From Varroa destructor (taxonomy: Eukaryota; Arthropoda; Arachnida; Mesostigmata; Varroidae), in contig NW_019211454.1 of assembly GCF_002443255.2 (NCBI RefSeq), forward strand, positions 58,477,601 to 58,541,600: DNA of 64,000 bases, given 5' to 3'. The translations under genes were made by a program, and so were the position numbers. Below the pieces are notes generated by a model. That model made no database searches. It saw nothing but the letters and a program-made list of their open reading frames with translations, and was not told the origin of the DNA. Shown here in pieces: positions 52,401-64,000 of this stretch (the first letter of the stretch is position 1; every line of letters begins with the position of its first letter).

Positions 52401-54724
52401 TTTTAGTCTGTCGTCTTCGGTATGGGACCCCAAAACGAGATTCCCTTAAAACTCTATGAATTTATTTCTACGTTTAGATGCCTATATAAAGTTACATTCA
52501 CAAAGGTATAATAACTGTGCCTGTCTACTGCGCTATAATATCATATCTGTGCTTATTCCCTCTCGGTGTAGGGGTCTAAATAGCTAATATCAGGCTCAGT
52601 TGTTTTGTAGCCTCAGATAGCAAGAAAGCTTACTGTGCCTCAGTCGCCTGCTTAGGCTGCACGAATAAAACTAATTAAGGGAGAAACAGCGTGGTTCCTT
52701 TGGCGATTGTACAATTTCTCTTTGTTACGTTTCTTATCGTTACGGATCCATACAGTGGATTTTACAGATATCATCTACCTATTCCAGTGGAAGTAGATAT
52801 AGCTGAGAGTCGTAGATAATATGCGTCACGCAGATCCTCTTTCCAATTATATAATTATTATCTGAACTCAAACATTATGTTAAATTTAAAATAAGGAGCC
52901 TCCTCTGGGTTTCATGTACGTGACATATATTATCAAGTGCCAAAACGAGTTTTCAAAGCTAATTCCACTTGGGATTTCTGTCACACCTTTTAATGGCTCG
53001 CTAGAGGCAGTCAGCGTGTTCACTTTAAACGTGTCACCACGTGCCGACCTTTTTAAGGAACCGTTCTTGATTTGACTTGACTCGTAGCATCTTGCTTGAA
53101 CCGTGTAAATAAACTGGAGACGCGCTGCTAACGACCTGGTCGGCCTTCCGTACGCGCGGCTGGTCTTTTCATTTTATTAAATAATAAATATTCTTTTAGA
53201 TTAATTAAATAGGGTAAACTGAACCGACTTCTAATATTAGAAATTTCTTCGTGCGTTGAGGATTGCTTGTCGTTGCTCATTTAGGCAATGAGTAATGTTA
53301 CTGAGATTCTACCTAGCCCAATCTTAACTGATTTACATTATGGTGTATATCTTGTATTGGAGCTAGGCCGCAATGACTTAATCATACCTGGCAAACCTAA
53401 ACCTAAGCAATGTGTGCAGCCCCTGAGAATGCATGATAACGTTTCTACTTTCTTGGGCGTTTGTCATTTTTACCTTTATCAATTATATCTAACCGCAATT
53501 ATATATAAATACTAAGCGTCTTTTATAAAAAGCAGAATTCCAGTAAGCGTTCACCATTAGGTTTCAACAACAAAAAGTGTAATTTAGCGTTGCATTTATT
53601 GGTAGTTTTCTATAGTTAGGCAAAGTGAACTGAATACACTTGTCTGTGTAATCTACGGGGGAGCCCAGACTGCACTAGCCGTGTCCTTGATAGTCCCGTG
53701 CCCAGTTTGTCCGTTCTTTTCGTCTGCCACCTTTGTTACCGAAAAAGATGAATCTACAGTACCTTTGTTCGAGTAGTCTACACCAGCCTGGGAGACGTGA
53801 GAAGTTTTAAAGTGCCCGCTGGATGTATATAGAACGACCGTTACAAGGTATTCTTTCTGGAATTTACTATAACAATGACTTCTTATCATAAATCATACAA
53901 CTTTTAACAAAATATTAAACATTTTCAGGGTATCATGTATTTCTAAAAGCGTGTAAATTATAAAAATCTAAACATAGATATGCTTTGAAAATAAACATTT
54001 CAAATTTAGATAAAAGTTGAACGAAAGATTTTTTTATCGCAAAATCAGATTCCTACTAAAATTGTCAACAAAAACTGTAATTTTTCATGATCAAATTTTT
54101 AAATGTTTAAAGTCCTGCCAAGAGGGCTACTGGCAGTTGACATTATTATGCCCCACTATACAATTACTCATTGAAGATCAGACGATCTACCCACAAAAAA
54201 CAAAGGAAAAATGTCGTCCCTGATAAGCGTACGGAGCTTGTATTAGCCACTTGCATCAATGGCAGCTCTTCGCGAAGCTTGCTATTTTAGCACAACAGCG
54301 GCAAGTTCCATTTTTCTCGGGCAAAATTCAAACGGACAGTTCGATCGACGGAGGTGTGAGAAGAACTTCATTTTTAAAAGATAATAGCCGAATGTGAGAT
54401 ACCAGAATTTATCGGTAAACAAGATGAAAATATAGACGTGCCTATAGCTGTCCAATGTCGGCCTTAAAGAGTGCATCTGTTAGAACTTCCCAAAGAATAG
54501 ACGTTATCCGAGTGTTGGCGGGCGGCCGACAAAAGTCCGTACAGGATAGCACAGCACATATTTAGACTTCTAACGATTTTCGACGTTAGGCTCCCTTTAC
54601 GTGCCTGTCATTCCTATGGCTCACGTATGTACAACTACAACAATTTTTCTTCATTAGATTTTTTTTTACTAGGCAATTCTTTCGTCCGAATAGCCGTTTC
54701 CTTAGGTGACACAACTGGCCATAT
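49435..54724. other. Long stretch without a recognisable gene
   Basis: Short frames only; the longest are 110 codons at 51689-52021 (plus) and shorter ones elsewhere. Segment 51689-52030 is less AT-rich and open on both strands, but shows no motif. A small (TA)6 tract lies at 51432-51443. Confidence 0.5.
51432..51443. repeat. (TA)6 microsatellite
   Basis: Twelve-base alternating TA run. Confidence 0.85.
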
Positions 54725-54753
54725 CAACGATGTGGTAGAATTTACCATCGTTG
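54725..54753. repeat. Hairpin directly before tRNA-like segment
   Basis: CAACGA, a TG bulge, then TGGTA pair with TACCA and TCGTTG across a 5-nt GAATT loop, giving an 11-bp stem. The hairpin ends at the base where the tRNA-like segment begins. Confidence 0.75.
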
Positions 54754-54830
54754 TTAGCGGGATGACCTAAACGGCTAAATATCTGGCCTGAGGAGCTTAG
54801 CAGCCGCTGATTCAAATCCCGCCAGTGCCC
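54754..54830 (+). repeat. tRNA-like segment (SINE head or tRNA pseudogene)
   Basis: TGACCTAAACGG at 54763-54774 resembles a tRNA A-box, and GATTCAAATCC at 54809-54819 is a close B-box match, at nearly standard tRNA spacing. The 3' side continues CGCCAGTGCCC and then A7. GCGGGAT at 54757 is complementary to ATCCCGC at 54816, which overlaps the T-arm, so the normal acceptor stem is not formed. The A-run right after the tRNA-like part is suggestive of a retroposon. The resemblance is nearest to the TGGCCGAGCGG type of A-box seen in Leu and Ser tRNAs, but no isotype can be called. Confidence 0.5.
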
Positions 54831-57800
54831 AAAAAAATATTATGTAGCGTACTTTGACGATATTGGAACTTCATAGAACAGTATTGAGGGGGCACTATTT
54901 CTCTGAACAAGTAGAACCCCCTATACATTATTCGTTGTTATACTCAGACGCGTTTCTTTCTGTTGTTATATCGTACGGTAAGGCAATATCGGACCATATT
55001 ATGAAGCAAAAAAAAAGCAAAGTACGGTTATTTATTGAAGCGCAATCAGTATTTGAGCGACGATTGCGAAGCAGTTGCAAATGCAATTTGAGTACGACTG
55101 AGCAGCGTTCAAAGCATAATCTATTTAATGTAGGCCGGTGAATGTGGGGAATGCACCCCAACCCCGATGGGTGGATTTGACCAAACAATATTAAGCTTAT
55201 ACCAATAGCACAGCAAGCTTGTTTGTTACATAAATTAAAATTATTAATATTCTTGTTACGCTTGCTACCTTCGGCTAACGGTTAATGCCTTTTTTTTTTT
55301 TACTTAAAAGTACGGCTAAAATGCAAAGATCTTGTGCCAAGTATTTTCGCTGCCACATTCAGAATTGTAAAAGTACAGGCTGATGGGTCGTCGACTTGCG
55401 CGTAAAAAGTTTAAAAAAAACTTCTTACGCTTTGCATTCTGGTCCGAACGTCTCACAGCTCCAGAATACGGTGGCCCAAACGTGGACGTGACCGAGTTAG
55501 TGCGACAGCGCATTCGAAGCCTGCCCAACCAATTTGCAGTAGTGACTGCAGTTACGAGGACGAAAAACCCAATTTTAGCCTTAATATAGCTTAATTCTCC
55601 ATAGCAATTTAAAAATATTTCTTTAGCGGAGCTGTCAGTCACACGTAAATATTTAGTTCGGGCGTATATATAGATATATATGAGAGGGTCACAAACATGT
55701 TTTTGAGTGAGTGACACTTAGTTTAAGGAAAACGCCATTTGCGCGGCTATTCTTTTAACAAGTTTTTGTTATGCTTAAGCACGAACACCCGATTGCTGAA
55801 TGTGTTCATATACTTCTGCACGTGTTCTGCTTTTGCCCGATATATAAAGCATATATATACAAATAGAGCAACAACCGATAAGGTTATGAACGTCATATGG
55901 AGCTTCACTCGTAGAAGTGCGTGAAAACGATCTATACAACAACATAAACTTTTGTCGAAAACTTAAGGAAAATTGAATACTCTATAATAAATAGAAAAAG
56001 AAAGTTGTTGGAAACAGAGAACGGCCCACTAACGTATATAGCTATCTGATACATCAGTCGACAATAACCTGAAATACAGAAGCGATAAGGCAGTCTCTCC
56101 ATGCTTGGTAGAATTAAAGGACCAGTGATGTAATAATGGTTAAGAGATCCGGTTTTTATTACGCTATACAAAAGATTGGTGCTGAAAATTCGTCAAAGCT
56201 AAGCCTAACTGTATTAAAACGAGGGGGATACCCAGCTAAAGCAATTTATCACCTCTAATTACCTTGACAAAAAAATTGATCGCTCTTATTATTTAATCAA
56301 AACTGGAATGTCTAAATTCATAAACTGTTAATAAAAACAGCCAACAAAAACGATTAAACGGGCCCATAATAGGGCTAATCCTGATAGAACGGGTTTTACA
56401 GCAATTAAGAAAAGGTGCATTTTTAGCTCCGTTACTGCCGTCGCTGAGTCTACGATCGATGCCGAGAATTCAGCCATTAGCGTGAATGCCTCCGTTGACA
56501 AAACGACCAAATCGACGGGACTGTGACAAAAACAGCCATTGGCCGGACTACAAAAGACTTCAGTTTCAACCTAGAGGGAAGACAGCTACGGTTCAATACT
56601 TTTCTATCCAGCTCCAGTTTCTTTCAGGTATGGGCTTACGTTGCCCAAAAGCACTCTAAGGAAGACATGGCCCACAAAAACAAACTTTCACAATAATATC
56701 TAAATATAATGTCAGTCGTAATTATTATTCTACGAGGCTCGTATCCAATGCCTGATCAAGAATAATCGCTTTGTTTCAAAATGTTTCCGTTAGCGGACCA
56801 ATCCCTTTCTAGCAACTCTTTATGTGACTGGTATATAGCTAATAGGCGTGAGGTACTTCTAGCGACACGCTTTAAAATCACTGCAGCGAATGCAATCTGA
56901 ACAAAAAATCCCTTTTAGTCTAATTAGGAGGGTTACTTTGAAAATTTTTAGCTGCACTCGGGAAAATACGAGCCTTCATTAGGGCTTCCGCGGTGAATTC
57001 TACCAGGGGCGGGACATATTTCGAACGGACCAGTAACTCGACTCGGCTATACGTAGAGTTTCTTAACGCCTCAATCAAGTACGTCATGAGCAGATCAGTT
57101 GTGAAGCTTCAATGGTTGCCACTAGAAAATATATCGTAGTAATTAGCCGCGCCATACAACGAAAGTGCGCTTCTCGACAAGGCTAAGGCCATAAGCCAGC
57201 TTTTGCATCAACCAATTGATTAAGAATAACAAAGAATCTCCGCATGAAACTTTAGCTTAAATCATCTAAGGCAAGGAAAGCACAAATAAAATAGCTTTTG
57301 AGAGCTTGATCAGCTGCCACACTTAACAGCAGGCAGCATGTCAATCAATCTGGTTTCTATCAGTGGCTACTTGTATTGAGGCCCAACGTGTCCTTTCACC
57401 GCACGATCATGACGGCTGCTAATCATATATTTGTTAACTGGCCTAGATGTTCAAGGTTTCTGACCACTGACATGCATTTAATGCTCTAATAAAGATGCTA
57501 TTAAGGCAGATAGGTGTAGTATCGTATTGATTATCTTTGAAGTATTATATATTTATACGTAATGGCAAAGGGCGGGCAATTACTGCTATAGAGTTTTTCA
57601 TCACATGTGACGCAAGAAAACGTCGTGAATTTAAAATTACTCAAGTACGTCTGTTTCCATCTCTATGAACAAGCTTTGAGAGAATTTGGTGTTCCCTATG
57701 CCTGTTTTCTGCCATCTTTAACCAACTGTCTAAGAAAATTTTCTATTAAGTCTTTTCATTTTCGGAGTCCGTAAACAAGTGCTGGCTTAAAGTTAGCCGG

Positions 57801-58833
57801 TACAAAAAAGAGCCCGTTTTTATCGCTCATTTGACTCCCGCTGTAAAACAGTTGCTTCGTTCGCCAACAACTAGTTTTGGCTGGGATATGTCTTTTGACG
57901 AATTTAGATATTACATATATGACGAACGAAGCATTGTGTGACGTCTTACCTAGTACTTCATCGTACAACATAGACGCCTTGGTCTTTTGCATGTCAATCC
58001 GCCTGAGAACAATTTCTAAAAAGGCCATGCCCGGCATTAGTGAAGTATATTCGAATAGAAGTGGCAATTTGAGCTGTGGATCTACTAGCAGTCTCGTGTA
58101 AACTGTCTGCAGTCAGTCGCAGTCTAGAACGTAGGATCACGCGAAGAGCAATTCGACATTTCGCGGCTCTCTTCAACTCATATCTTACTAGATCTTTACC
58201 CCGTTTGTTGTATAAGACTTACACAATCTATAAGTTTCGAATTAATAAGTCAGTAGAGATGATGTTTAACGAGCGATGTTTGTCTTGCTGATTTGATTGG
58301 CGCGTCTTCTATTGGGACCTGTAGAAATAGGCCGCAGGGCAGAGCAGCTTGCCTTTTTTTTGCCTGTAAACCTCTGCTACTAAAAAAAAAGATTCAGAAT
58401 AAGATTTAAAAAGGGCCACGATAAAAGCGTAATAAAATGACTTAGGCGACCTTAAGTGCCGCGCTATGGCGATTCGATTCGTAGCAGCTGGTTTGACTTT
58501 TAAAGCTTAGTGATAGAGGTGTCCTGAGCGTTGCATCCGCAATTGTGTTATCGTTTCGTAAAATAGTTTATTTTCAACACAAAAAAGTGAATTCGTCTAT
58601 TGTAAGATTCAGAGTCAGGACAAGTCTTTGACCTTTACAAGCGGTAGCTTCCCCACATAAATAGAACCCAGAAATCCGTCTGGGCTCGGTATGTTGTTAC
58701 AGCTTCCACTAACCATTATTACAACCGTTTGCCTTCTATTACAAGGAGTCGCAAGCTATATGTTTAACGTTGACACAGATAAACAAACAGCTCAGGATAT
58801 TTAATTTTACATGGCTCATGCGATTAATGTTTT

Positions 58834-58864
58834 CTATTATAAGCTATTATAAGGCTATTATAAG
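58834..58864. repeat. Three-unit 10-11 bp tandem repeat
   Basis: CTATTATAAG, CTATTATAAGG and CTATTATAAG follow one another directly. Confidence 0.92.
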
Positions 58865-60400
58865 CCAAATCAATAGGAGGCTTGCATAGATATATTTAGC
58901 ATACTATATATATATATGCATTTGACTCATACGTTCAATTTACGGCTACATTATCATAATAAGATAAAAGATTATTATTTAAAAGAACTTTTTTTTAAAG
59001 AAATTCAATAATATCTGAGAGCTGTGCTGAAATTGTTTCGTAGCTTACTTTCAAGTGGCTCCGTGGTATAAATTTCTCGTTAAGTTAAATTTTCTTCACT
59101 TCAAGTGAAGCCTTTAAATGACAGGCTAACGATGCTTATAGCCACCAATGATCAGCGTTTTTTCATCTCACTTAATAATGATTTAACCGTTTATTGATGA
59201 TTTTAACAAACTGCTCAACGAACATCAATTTTCTCCAGTTCAGGATCTCATTTTGACTTTTCAGCGAAGTGCAAAGCGAGTGTTATCCTCGAGAAGATTT
59301 ATTATGCTTCTCGAAGATTCACCTGTGACTTCATCTTCATTACCTAGAGGCGGGTACCCTTAATTTTGCCGATAGTTTTCTGGCAATTTAATCGGCAAAG
59401 AAGTACTTATCAGACGGCGCTCACACACAGCCAAGACCTACCTTGGTCCTAGATATATTAAATATTATTTTCTAGTTGGTAGAAACGATGATTATTGTAA
59501 ATAGGAAACCCGGAGCAATGAGTTGATTTGATTTTATATCCAACAAAAGAAAGGTAAGACGCTCAAATGAAGGCCTTTCTTGCGTACTGAAATCCACCTT
59601 GAAAGTTCCAGATGCGTGATTCAAGGCATACATGGACGGTAATTATGCAAACACATCGTTTATTAAAGCAAAGGCGAACCAATACAAATAAGTTCTAACT
59701 TTACTGTAACTATTTATTTAATTGAATAAACGAAAATCGATTGGCGGATTGTGATAGTCACAGCTTTAGACCTCGCCTATACTTTAGATCTGTAATCGAC
59801 GCGCTGGTATCTGTTGGACTCCAGTAATTCACTTAGTGGATGCCCTATTTCGATTGGTTCAAATAATAATAATTGGACCGACAAAATATATTGGGGCTTT
59901 TCGAAAGATAAGACGTTTTCACGTTAGGAACAGTCCGCGGCCAGCCTCTCATGCTGCGCTCCCTTAGTTGTATTCAACATGTAGCAGCGTACGAACAGCC
60001 AATGTCAAGTAACGTCTTAGACAGTTACTTTGGGACAGAAATTCGCTGTAAAATGAGCGTCAATTGGATGGGGAACACATTAATTAGCATACAAAAAGAT
60101 AAACAAGAACATATGTCAAAAGTTGGGTTAAAAAATACGGGACGAATCTCTTTGTCTTAGCTCTATGGGAAAAACATTATCAACCAAAATACAATTCATT
60201 GGCATAGGTGAATAGTGAATGATATAAAAAGAGAATAAGTTTATACCAAATTTGTCACTTTAATCATATAGGTGAAAGCAACTGGGAGTTTCATTCCTGT
60301 TCTTATTAAGTTTCAGTCGCCTTGCTAAGTGCTTTTATGCTCGAGTGATTTTTCCAAGCCTTGAGTGTAAAATAGAGCAAAGCATATTTCAGACTTCTAC

Positions 60401-60413
60401 TATTATTATTATT
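60401..60413. repeat. (TAT)n microsatellite
   Basis: Just over four TAT units, one of several such runs in the window. Confidence 0.85.
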
Positions 60414-60454
60414 GACGTACATGGTGCGTGTACGAAAAACGAAGGTGATCCCGT

Positions 60455-60477
60455 TTCAACATGGCTGCACAACCTCT
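60455..60477 (+). repeat. 23-bp dispersed repeat, copy 1
   Basis: TTCAACATGGCTGCAC, then A and ACCTCT. Identical to 61766-61788 except at one position. The flanks do not match. Confidence 0.7.
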
Positions 60478-61015
60478 GTGCCTATCTAAAGAGGGTGTAT
60501 TATTGGTTTGTTAGTTTGCCGTTGATCCTCAGCCTGTTGGCAGTTGCACTATCATCCCGTGCCTATTACCCCACCTGGTACCGTATTTATTATTCGATAA
60601 CAGTTTTGTTTTCGTACTTCTCTCGACCCCCTTATTTCAATATGTCATCATTTGTTTCGCTGTGTAATCCAATTATCCTCTTTAGTAATTGAACTATATT
60701 TGTTTGCCTTTATTAGTTATCTTCATTTTGATGCCCCATTATCCTATGGCTCTTTAGAATATTTTCCAGTGCTTTATGTCAATTATTCTACGCTTCCATA
60801 AAAAATTAGTCGACGCCTTGCCATATTGACTCGTTATCGTCTTGCAGTTGCTCCACAATGTCAGAAGAAGACCGGGCTTACCTTTAAAAATTCCACGTGC
60901 AGCTAGGTATATTAGGACTACTTGAACAACCGAGCGAGTGACTATTATGAAGATACTAATTTTTTTGGTAATTTTCAACTGTTGTTTTTCGCAAAAACAC
61001 GTAGGCATGTCAGAC

Positions 61016-61041
61016 AATGAATGAATGAATGAATGAATGAA
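61016..61041. repeat. (AATG)n microsatellite
   Basis: Six and a half perfect AATG units. Confidence 0.96.
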
Positions 61042-61344
61042 ATCTATTTTTTTGAAAATCCAATTCTTTACATATAATGTAAAGATCAAGAGACAAACAC
61101 TTTACAATTTCTTCGTTTGGACGGCAAAATATATATTTAGAAAAATAAGATACTTTTCTCACTTTACATTAAATCATTACAGGGACATTTTCTATTTCTA
61201 AGGACTGACCCTGCACATGTCGTAATCTTATCGTTACAAACCTACGCATAAAACAAATAATAAGACTCGTTGTTGCGATAATTAATACATACGTACTTAC
61301 ATGTATTATAGACGAGTTCTTCTTAGTTAAGGAGTGTAGAGCAC

Positions 61345-61345
<1 letters not shown>

Positions 61346-61391
<46 letters not shown>
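61346..61391. repeat. (TA)23 microsatellite
   Basis: Uninterrupted 46-bp alternating TA run, the longest simple repeat in the window. Confidence 0.98.
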
Positions 61392-61392
<1 letters not shown>

Positions 61393-61765
61393 CTAATTAA
61401 AACGTTAACACAAGTAGGTCATAAGCCAGGATAATGATCTGGGTGTATTCATTTCGCAGTCGATCTATAATATTTTCTCCTGTATCATTTTGCAATTCTG
61501 ACCTCAGTCAGCGGCCACCTAATGAAAAGACGACCGGTCTAGTATAATGCAGGCTTATGTATAAAAACGGTCGCCATAGAAAGAGCTGCCAACGAAATCC
61601 ATCTAGTCTAAAAGAGGCCTAGGGCACCCTCGTATGGTAATCAAGAAGACAGGGCAACCTGGTTGACTGCTATGTTCGCGTCGCCGCATATAGTGTCAAG
61701 AGCTGATTCCCTGCTCTACGTCGAGCTTAGTCCTTTACGGATCTTCTTTGCTTGTTTAGCACACC

Positions 61766-61788
61766 TTCAACATGGCTGCACGACCTCT
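61766..61788 (+). repeat. 23-bp dispersed repeat, copy 2
   Basis: Matches 60455-60477 at 22 of 23 positions, in the same orientation and about 1.3 kb away. Confidence 0.7.
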
Positions 61789-62326
61789 TAGTAGATACTA
61801 GCACAAAAAAAGCCGTCTCAAGGTAAACATACTGTCCACGGTACGCTCGATAGTCACCTGACCCACAGAATAATGTCGACAAGCACTTCGTGTGCCTGTC
61901 GTTGGCCAGTAACTTCGTCACTCTTCCGTTTTAAGCAGTTGTAGTGATTTCCTTTTTACAGCTTTTCAGATTGCATGCCTAAGTAAAACTAGAAAAACAA
62001 ATCTTATCGCAACCCCTATCTCATTAAATTTGAAGCATGGTTTTAAAATACATATTCTTTAAATGTTTGCTTCAGTTATTATTGTTCGGGGGATATTTTG
62101 CATTTCGTAGAGCTTCTATGCCGTCCTACGTTTCTTCTAAGGCATCGTGGTTTAATCTATCGGCCCGCGCATGTAAGCGTACCTAAATGCATCGACCGAA
62201 CTAAAATTTTTGCGCTAAATATGCAAAAAGGTTGAATAAGCTACTTCGATGGACGCAGCAGCGACAACAGTACTCGCTAGTATTACATGGTATTGATTTA
62301 TTTTCTGTATCAGAAAGTACGTTTGT

Positions 62327-62689
62327 TTGGGTCCGTCGCACCAGAACTATTGTATAATGCCATGTAACAGCAACGATATGCTGTCTAGTGTGCTACGCCC
62401 ACTGTTGTTATGGTTATCAACCACCGACTTAAATATCGAAATAGTCTTGGACTTCGGCCCTTTGTGCGGGACGAATCATTATAGGACGGAGTGTAATTGT
62501 TGTTCTGCCTGGCTACCAGTGCCTGCTGGCATTTCCATGACAGAGCTTCTTCTGTCGACTCGAACGGCTTTAACGTCGCAATCAAAGTATCGTCTCATTG
62601 ATGTTCATCTACAGGAGCGTGAACTTGTAATGGAGAAAAGACATCACGCTTCTGGCCGTTGGTTAGCCTTGTTTGTCTCCGTCATCTAG
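62327..62689 (+). CDS. Open frame of 120 codons, unknown
   Basis: Plus-strand frame beginning at a non-ATG codon in a less AT-rich stretch, ending in TAG. Contains several Cys and a Leu/Ser-rich middle. The minus strand over 62385-62585 is also open (66 codons). No motif is recognised. It directly precedes the stronger island at 62690-63209. Confidence 0.12.
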   Translation: MGPSHQNYCIMPCNSNDMLSSVLRPLLLWLSTTDLNIEIVLDFGPLCGTNHYRTECNCCSAWLPVPAGISMTELLLSTRTALTSQSKYRLIDVHLQERELVMEKRHHASGRWLALFVSVI

Positions 62690-63209
62690 CTAAGAGGCCT
62701 TGTGTTTGATACTCTGTTCATGCATGGCTTGTACGAGATCACGAGAAAGACGACACAACGCGGGGATTTGAGGACAAGGACGCAGCAAATCAGAAAAAGC
62801 CGATCTGATTGGCAGCAAACGGCCACGTTTTGTTAGGCCTGTCGACCAGTTCAACTCGCTCAAAATGGGGGACGGTATTGGCTTGCTTGGAATAGATTGC
62901 ACGCAATCATAGAAACATACCGAGATCACCAAGCGTAGTGGGACAGGGACATAAACAGAAAGGCAAGCATCGGCAGTTTCAAGACGTAGCGCAAATCGAG
63001 ATCCTGACACCAACAACCTTTGACAGGCATCGTACGGAAGGGCTGTTGTGCGGCTTGGCTGGAAAGGAAAACGCGCAGACTGGAAAGGTTTGGTAAAGGT
63101 TGTGGAAGAACTCGAGGACTTGAGGTATTGGAAAGAAGAAATCATACAAATGGTCATTCGTAGGAAGGGGTTCTCGCTTCCCATTTACCGTTGCCAAGCC
63201 ACGTAGCAT
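62690..63209. CDS. GC-rich island, longest open frame of window, unknown or pseudogene
   Basis: The minus strand carries the longest ATG frame in the window, 164 codons (62690-63184), Ser/Pro/Leu-rich. A second minus-strand ATG frame (62979-63209, 76 codons) begins MLRGLATVNGKREPLPTNDH. On the plus strand a single frame gives two protein-like stretches, 62772-62912 (with KADLIGSKRPRFVRPVDQFN) and 63024-63206 (with KGLVKVVEELEDLRYWKEEI), separated by stops near 62910, 62952 and 63021. If the plus strand is right, this is a decayed coding sequence and the minus-strand frames are shadows; if the minus strand is right, it is an intact short frame. I cannot settle this and recognise no family. The island is clearly GC-richer than its flanks. 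Confidence 0.22.
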
Positions 63210-63557
63210 AACAATGATATTTTATCAGATCCTCCGCCAGTAGCGGACGTGGTCAGTGCGATCCTAAAAGGTATGAGCATGTAGCAAACGGAATGGCCAT
63301 GTGCCATTACCACGATGCCTGTACAATGTGTTCAGTACAACAGTTAAGGTATAAAGGTTTTGCTTATAACCTATACAGGGTTTGACTTCAGGATTAATCT
63401 TCGTAGATATGATAATGTTGCTAGTGAACAAGTAAGGGTTTAAAAAAACGTAGCTATAAATTTATGAATAATAATTACTTTCACCTATTTGTTCGGAGTA
63501 TCCAAGAGAATTAAACGCTTGCTTATCGCAGCGATCAGGTGAAAATGACCGAAGATC
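63210..63557. other. No recognisable feature
   Basis: AT-rich sequence between the GC-rich island and the tandem duplication; I see nothing in it. Confidence 0.6.
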
Positions 63558-63655
63558 AACTATTGTAGGGAAACTTTGCTTCAAATAGACTCTATTTCAA
63601 GACTATAACTATTGTAGGGAAACTTTGCTTCAAATAGACTCTATTTCAAGACTAT
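63558..63655. repeat. Exact 49-bp tandem duplication
   Basis: The 49 bases at 63558-63606 (starting AACTATTGTAGGG, ending AAGACTAT) are repeated without a mismatch at 63607-63655. Exact identity points to a recent duplication or an assembly artefact. Confidence 0.97.
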
Positions 63656-64000
63656 TGAACTTTTGAACGTCTAAAATCGATAATTTGTGATGCTGTCGGT
63701 TTCTTCACGGTTTCTGTGGAAGAAATTTTTATAAGGTAAAACGTACGATTTCAAATAGGACTAAGATAGGCAAGCCGAGGATTCATTCTGGAATTTTTAT
63801 GCAGAAATGAATTGCTGTTTACAGAAAGAGAATACTTATCATCAAATATCGTGCAAGTAAATCCAACGGTTGGCTTCAATTAGACTTTTTACCCTCTTTG
63901 CAGTTCTTCGACGCCTGGATTTTTCGGACTTCTATCCTATTTGGATCTGCTGAGTCTGGACCAGCTTTTTTATGTCCTGCGTGTTTAGGCAGGATTTTAC
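63656..64000. other. No recognisable feature
   Basis: AT-rich sequence to the end of the window with no open frame of note and no repeat copy seen. Confidence 0.6.

Larger units (their letters stand above)
54831..62326. other. Long stretch without a recognisable gene
   Basis: AT-rich sequence. It includes minus-strand frames at 55316-55717 (133 codons) and plus-strand frames at 60345-60692 (115 codons) without motifs. Holds the tandem and simple repeats listed separately (58834-58864, 61016-61041, 61346-61391) and the two copies of a 23-bp repeat (60455-60477, 61766-61788). Confidence 0.5.

Noticed and set aside
1..64000. CRISPR array, bacterial operon, phage or plasmid content
   Set aside because: No regularly spaced repeats, no strings of co-directional long frames and no ribosome-binding-site pattern were seen.

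Overview
This window looks like nuclear DNA from a eukaryote, most likely an invertebrate animal. The reasons are that it is AT-rich throughout, CpG is not visibly depleted by eye, and long (TA)n, (TTCC)n, (AATG)n and poly-A tracts recur. No open reading frame exceeds about 165 codons on either strand, and there are no operons, Shine-Dalgarno-led gene strings, rRNA genes, CRISPR arrays or phage-like gene blocks. An arthropod is my guess from general appearance only; nothing here identifies a species.

Most of the window reads as intergenic or intronic sequence. I could not assign any protein-coding segment to a known family. A few GC-richer islands have better coding appearance, some with splice-site-like borders: about 7.4-8.4 kb, 15.7-16.2 kb, 22.8-23.2 kb, 26.5-26.7 kb, 31.2-31.7 kb, 41.6-42.0 kb, 45.6-46.4 kb, 48.0-49.4 kb and 62.7-63.2 kb. 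In several of them more than one frame, on both strands, is open, so strand and frame cannot be settled by eye. They are listed as possible exons with low confidence. The best-framed candidate is a plus-strand pair at 48.86-49.43 kb: an ATG exon with a consensus-like donor and a terminal exon with a clear pyrimidine-rich acceptor.

The better-supported content is repetitive. Two diverged copies of one dispersed element lie at about 1.1-1.8 kb and 12.6-13.1 kb, sharing at least four blocks in the same order and apparently derived from a minus-strand coding sequence. Three degenerate tRNA-like segments with A-box and B-box resemblance lie at 12.4, 36.4 and 54.8 kb (SINE heads or tRNA pseudogenes); the last directly follows a strong hairpin. 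There is an exact 49-bp tandem duplication at 63.56-63.66 kb, a nested inverted repeat at 25.4-25.5 kb, a perfect 20-bp palindrome at 9.77 kb, a 23-bp near-identical repeat pair at 60.46 and 61.77 kb, and many microsatellites.

I see no gene cluster and no system of genes working together. The most useful follow-ups are translated protein searches and RNA-seq mapping on the GC-richer islands, and a repeat-library search with the dispersed element and the tRNA-like segments.
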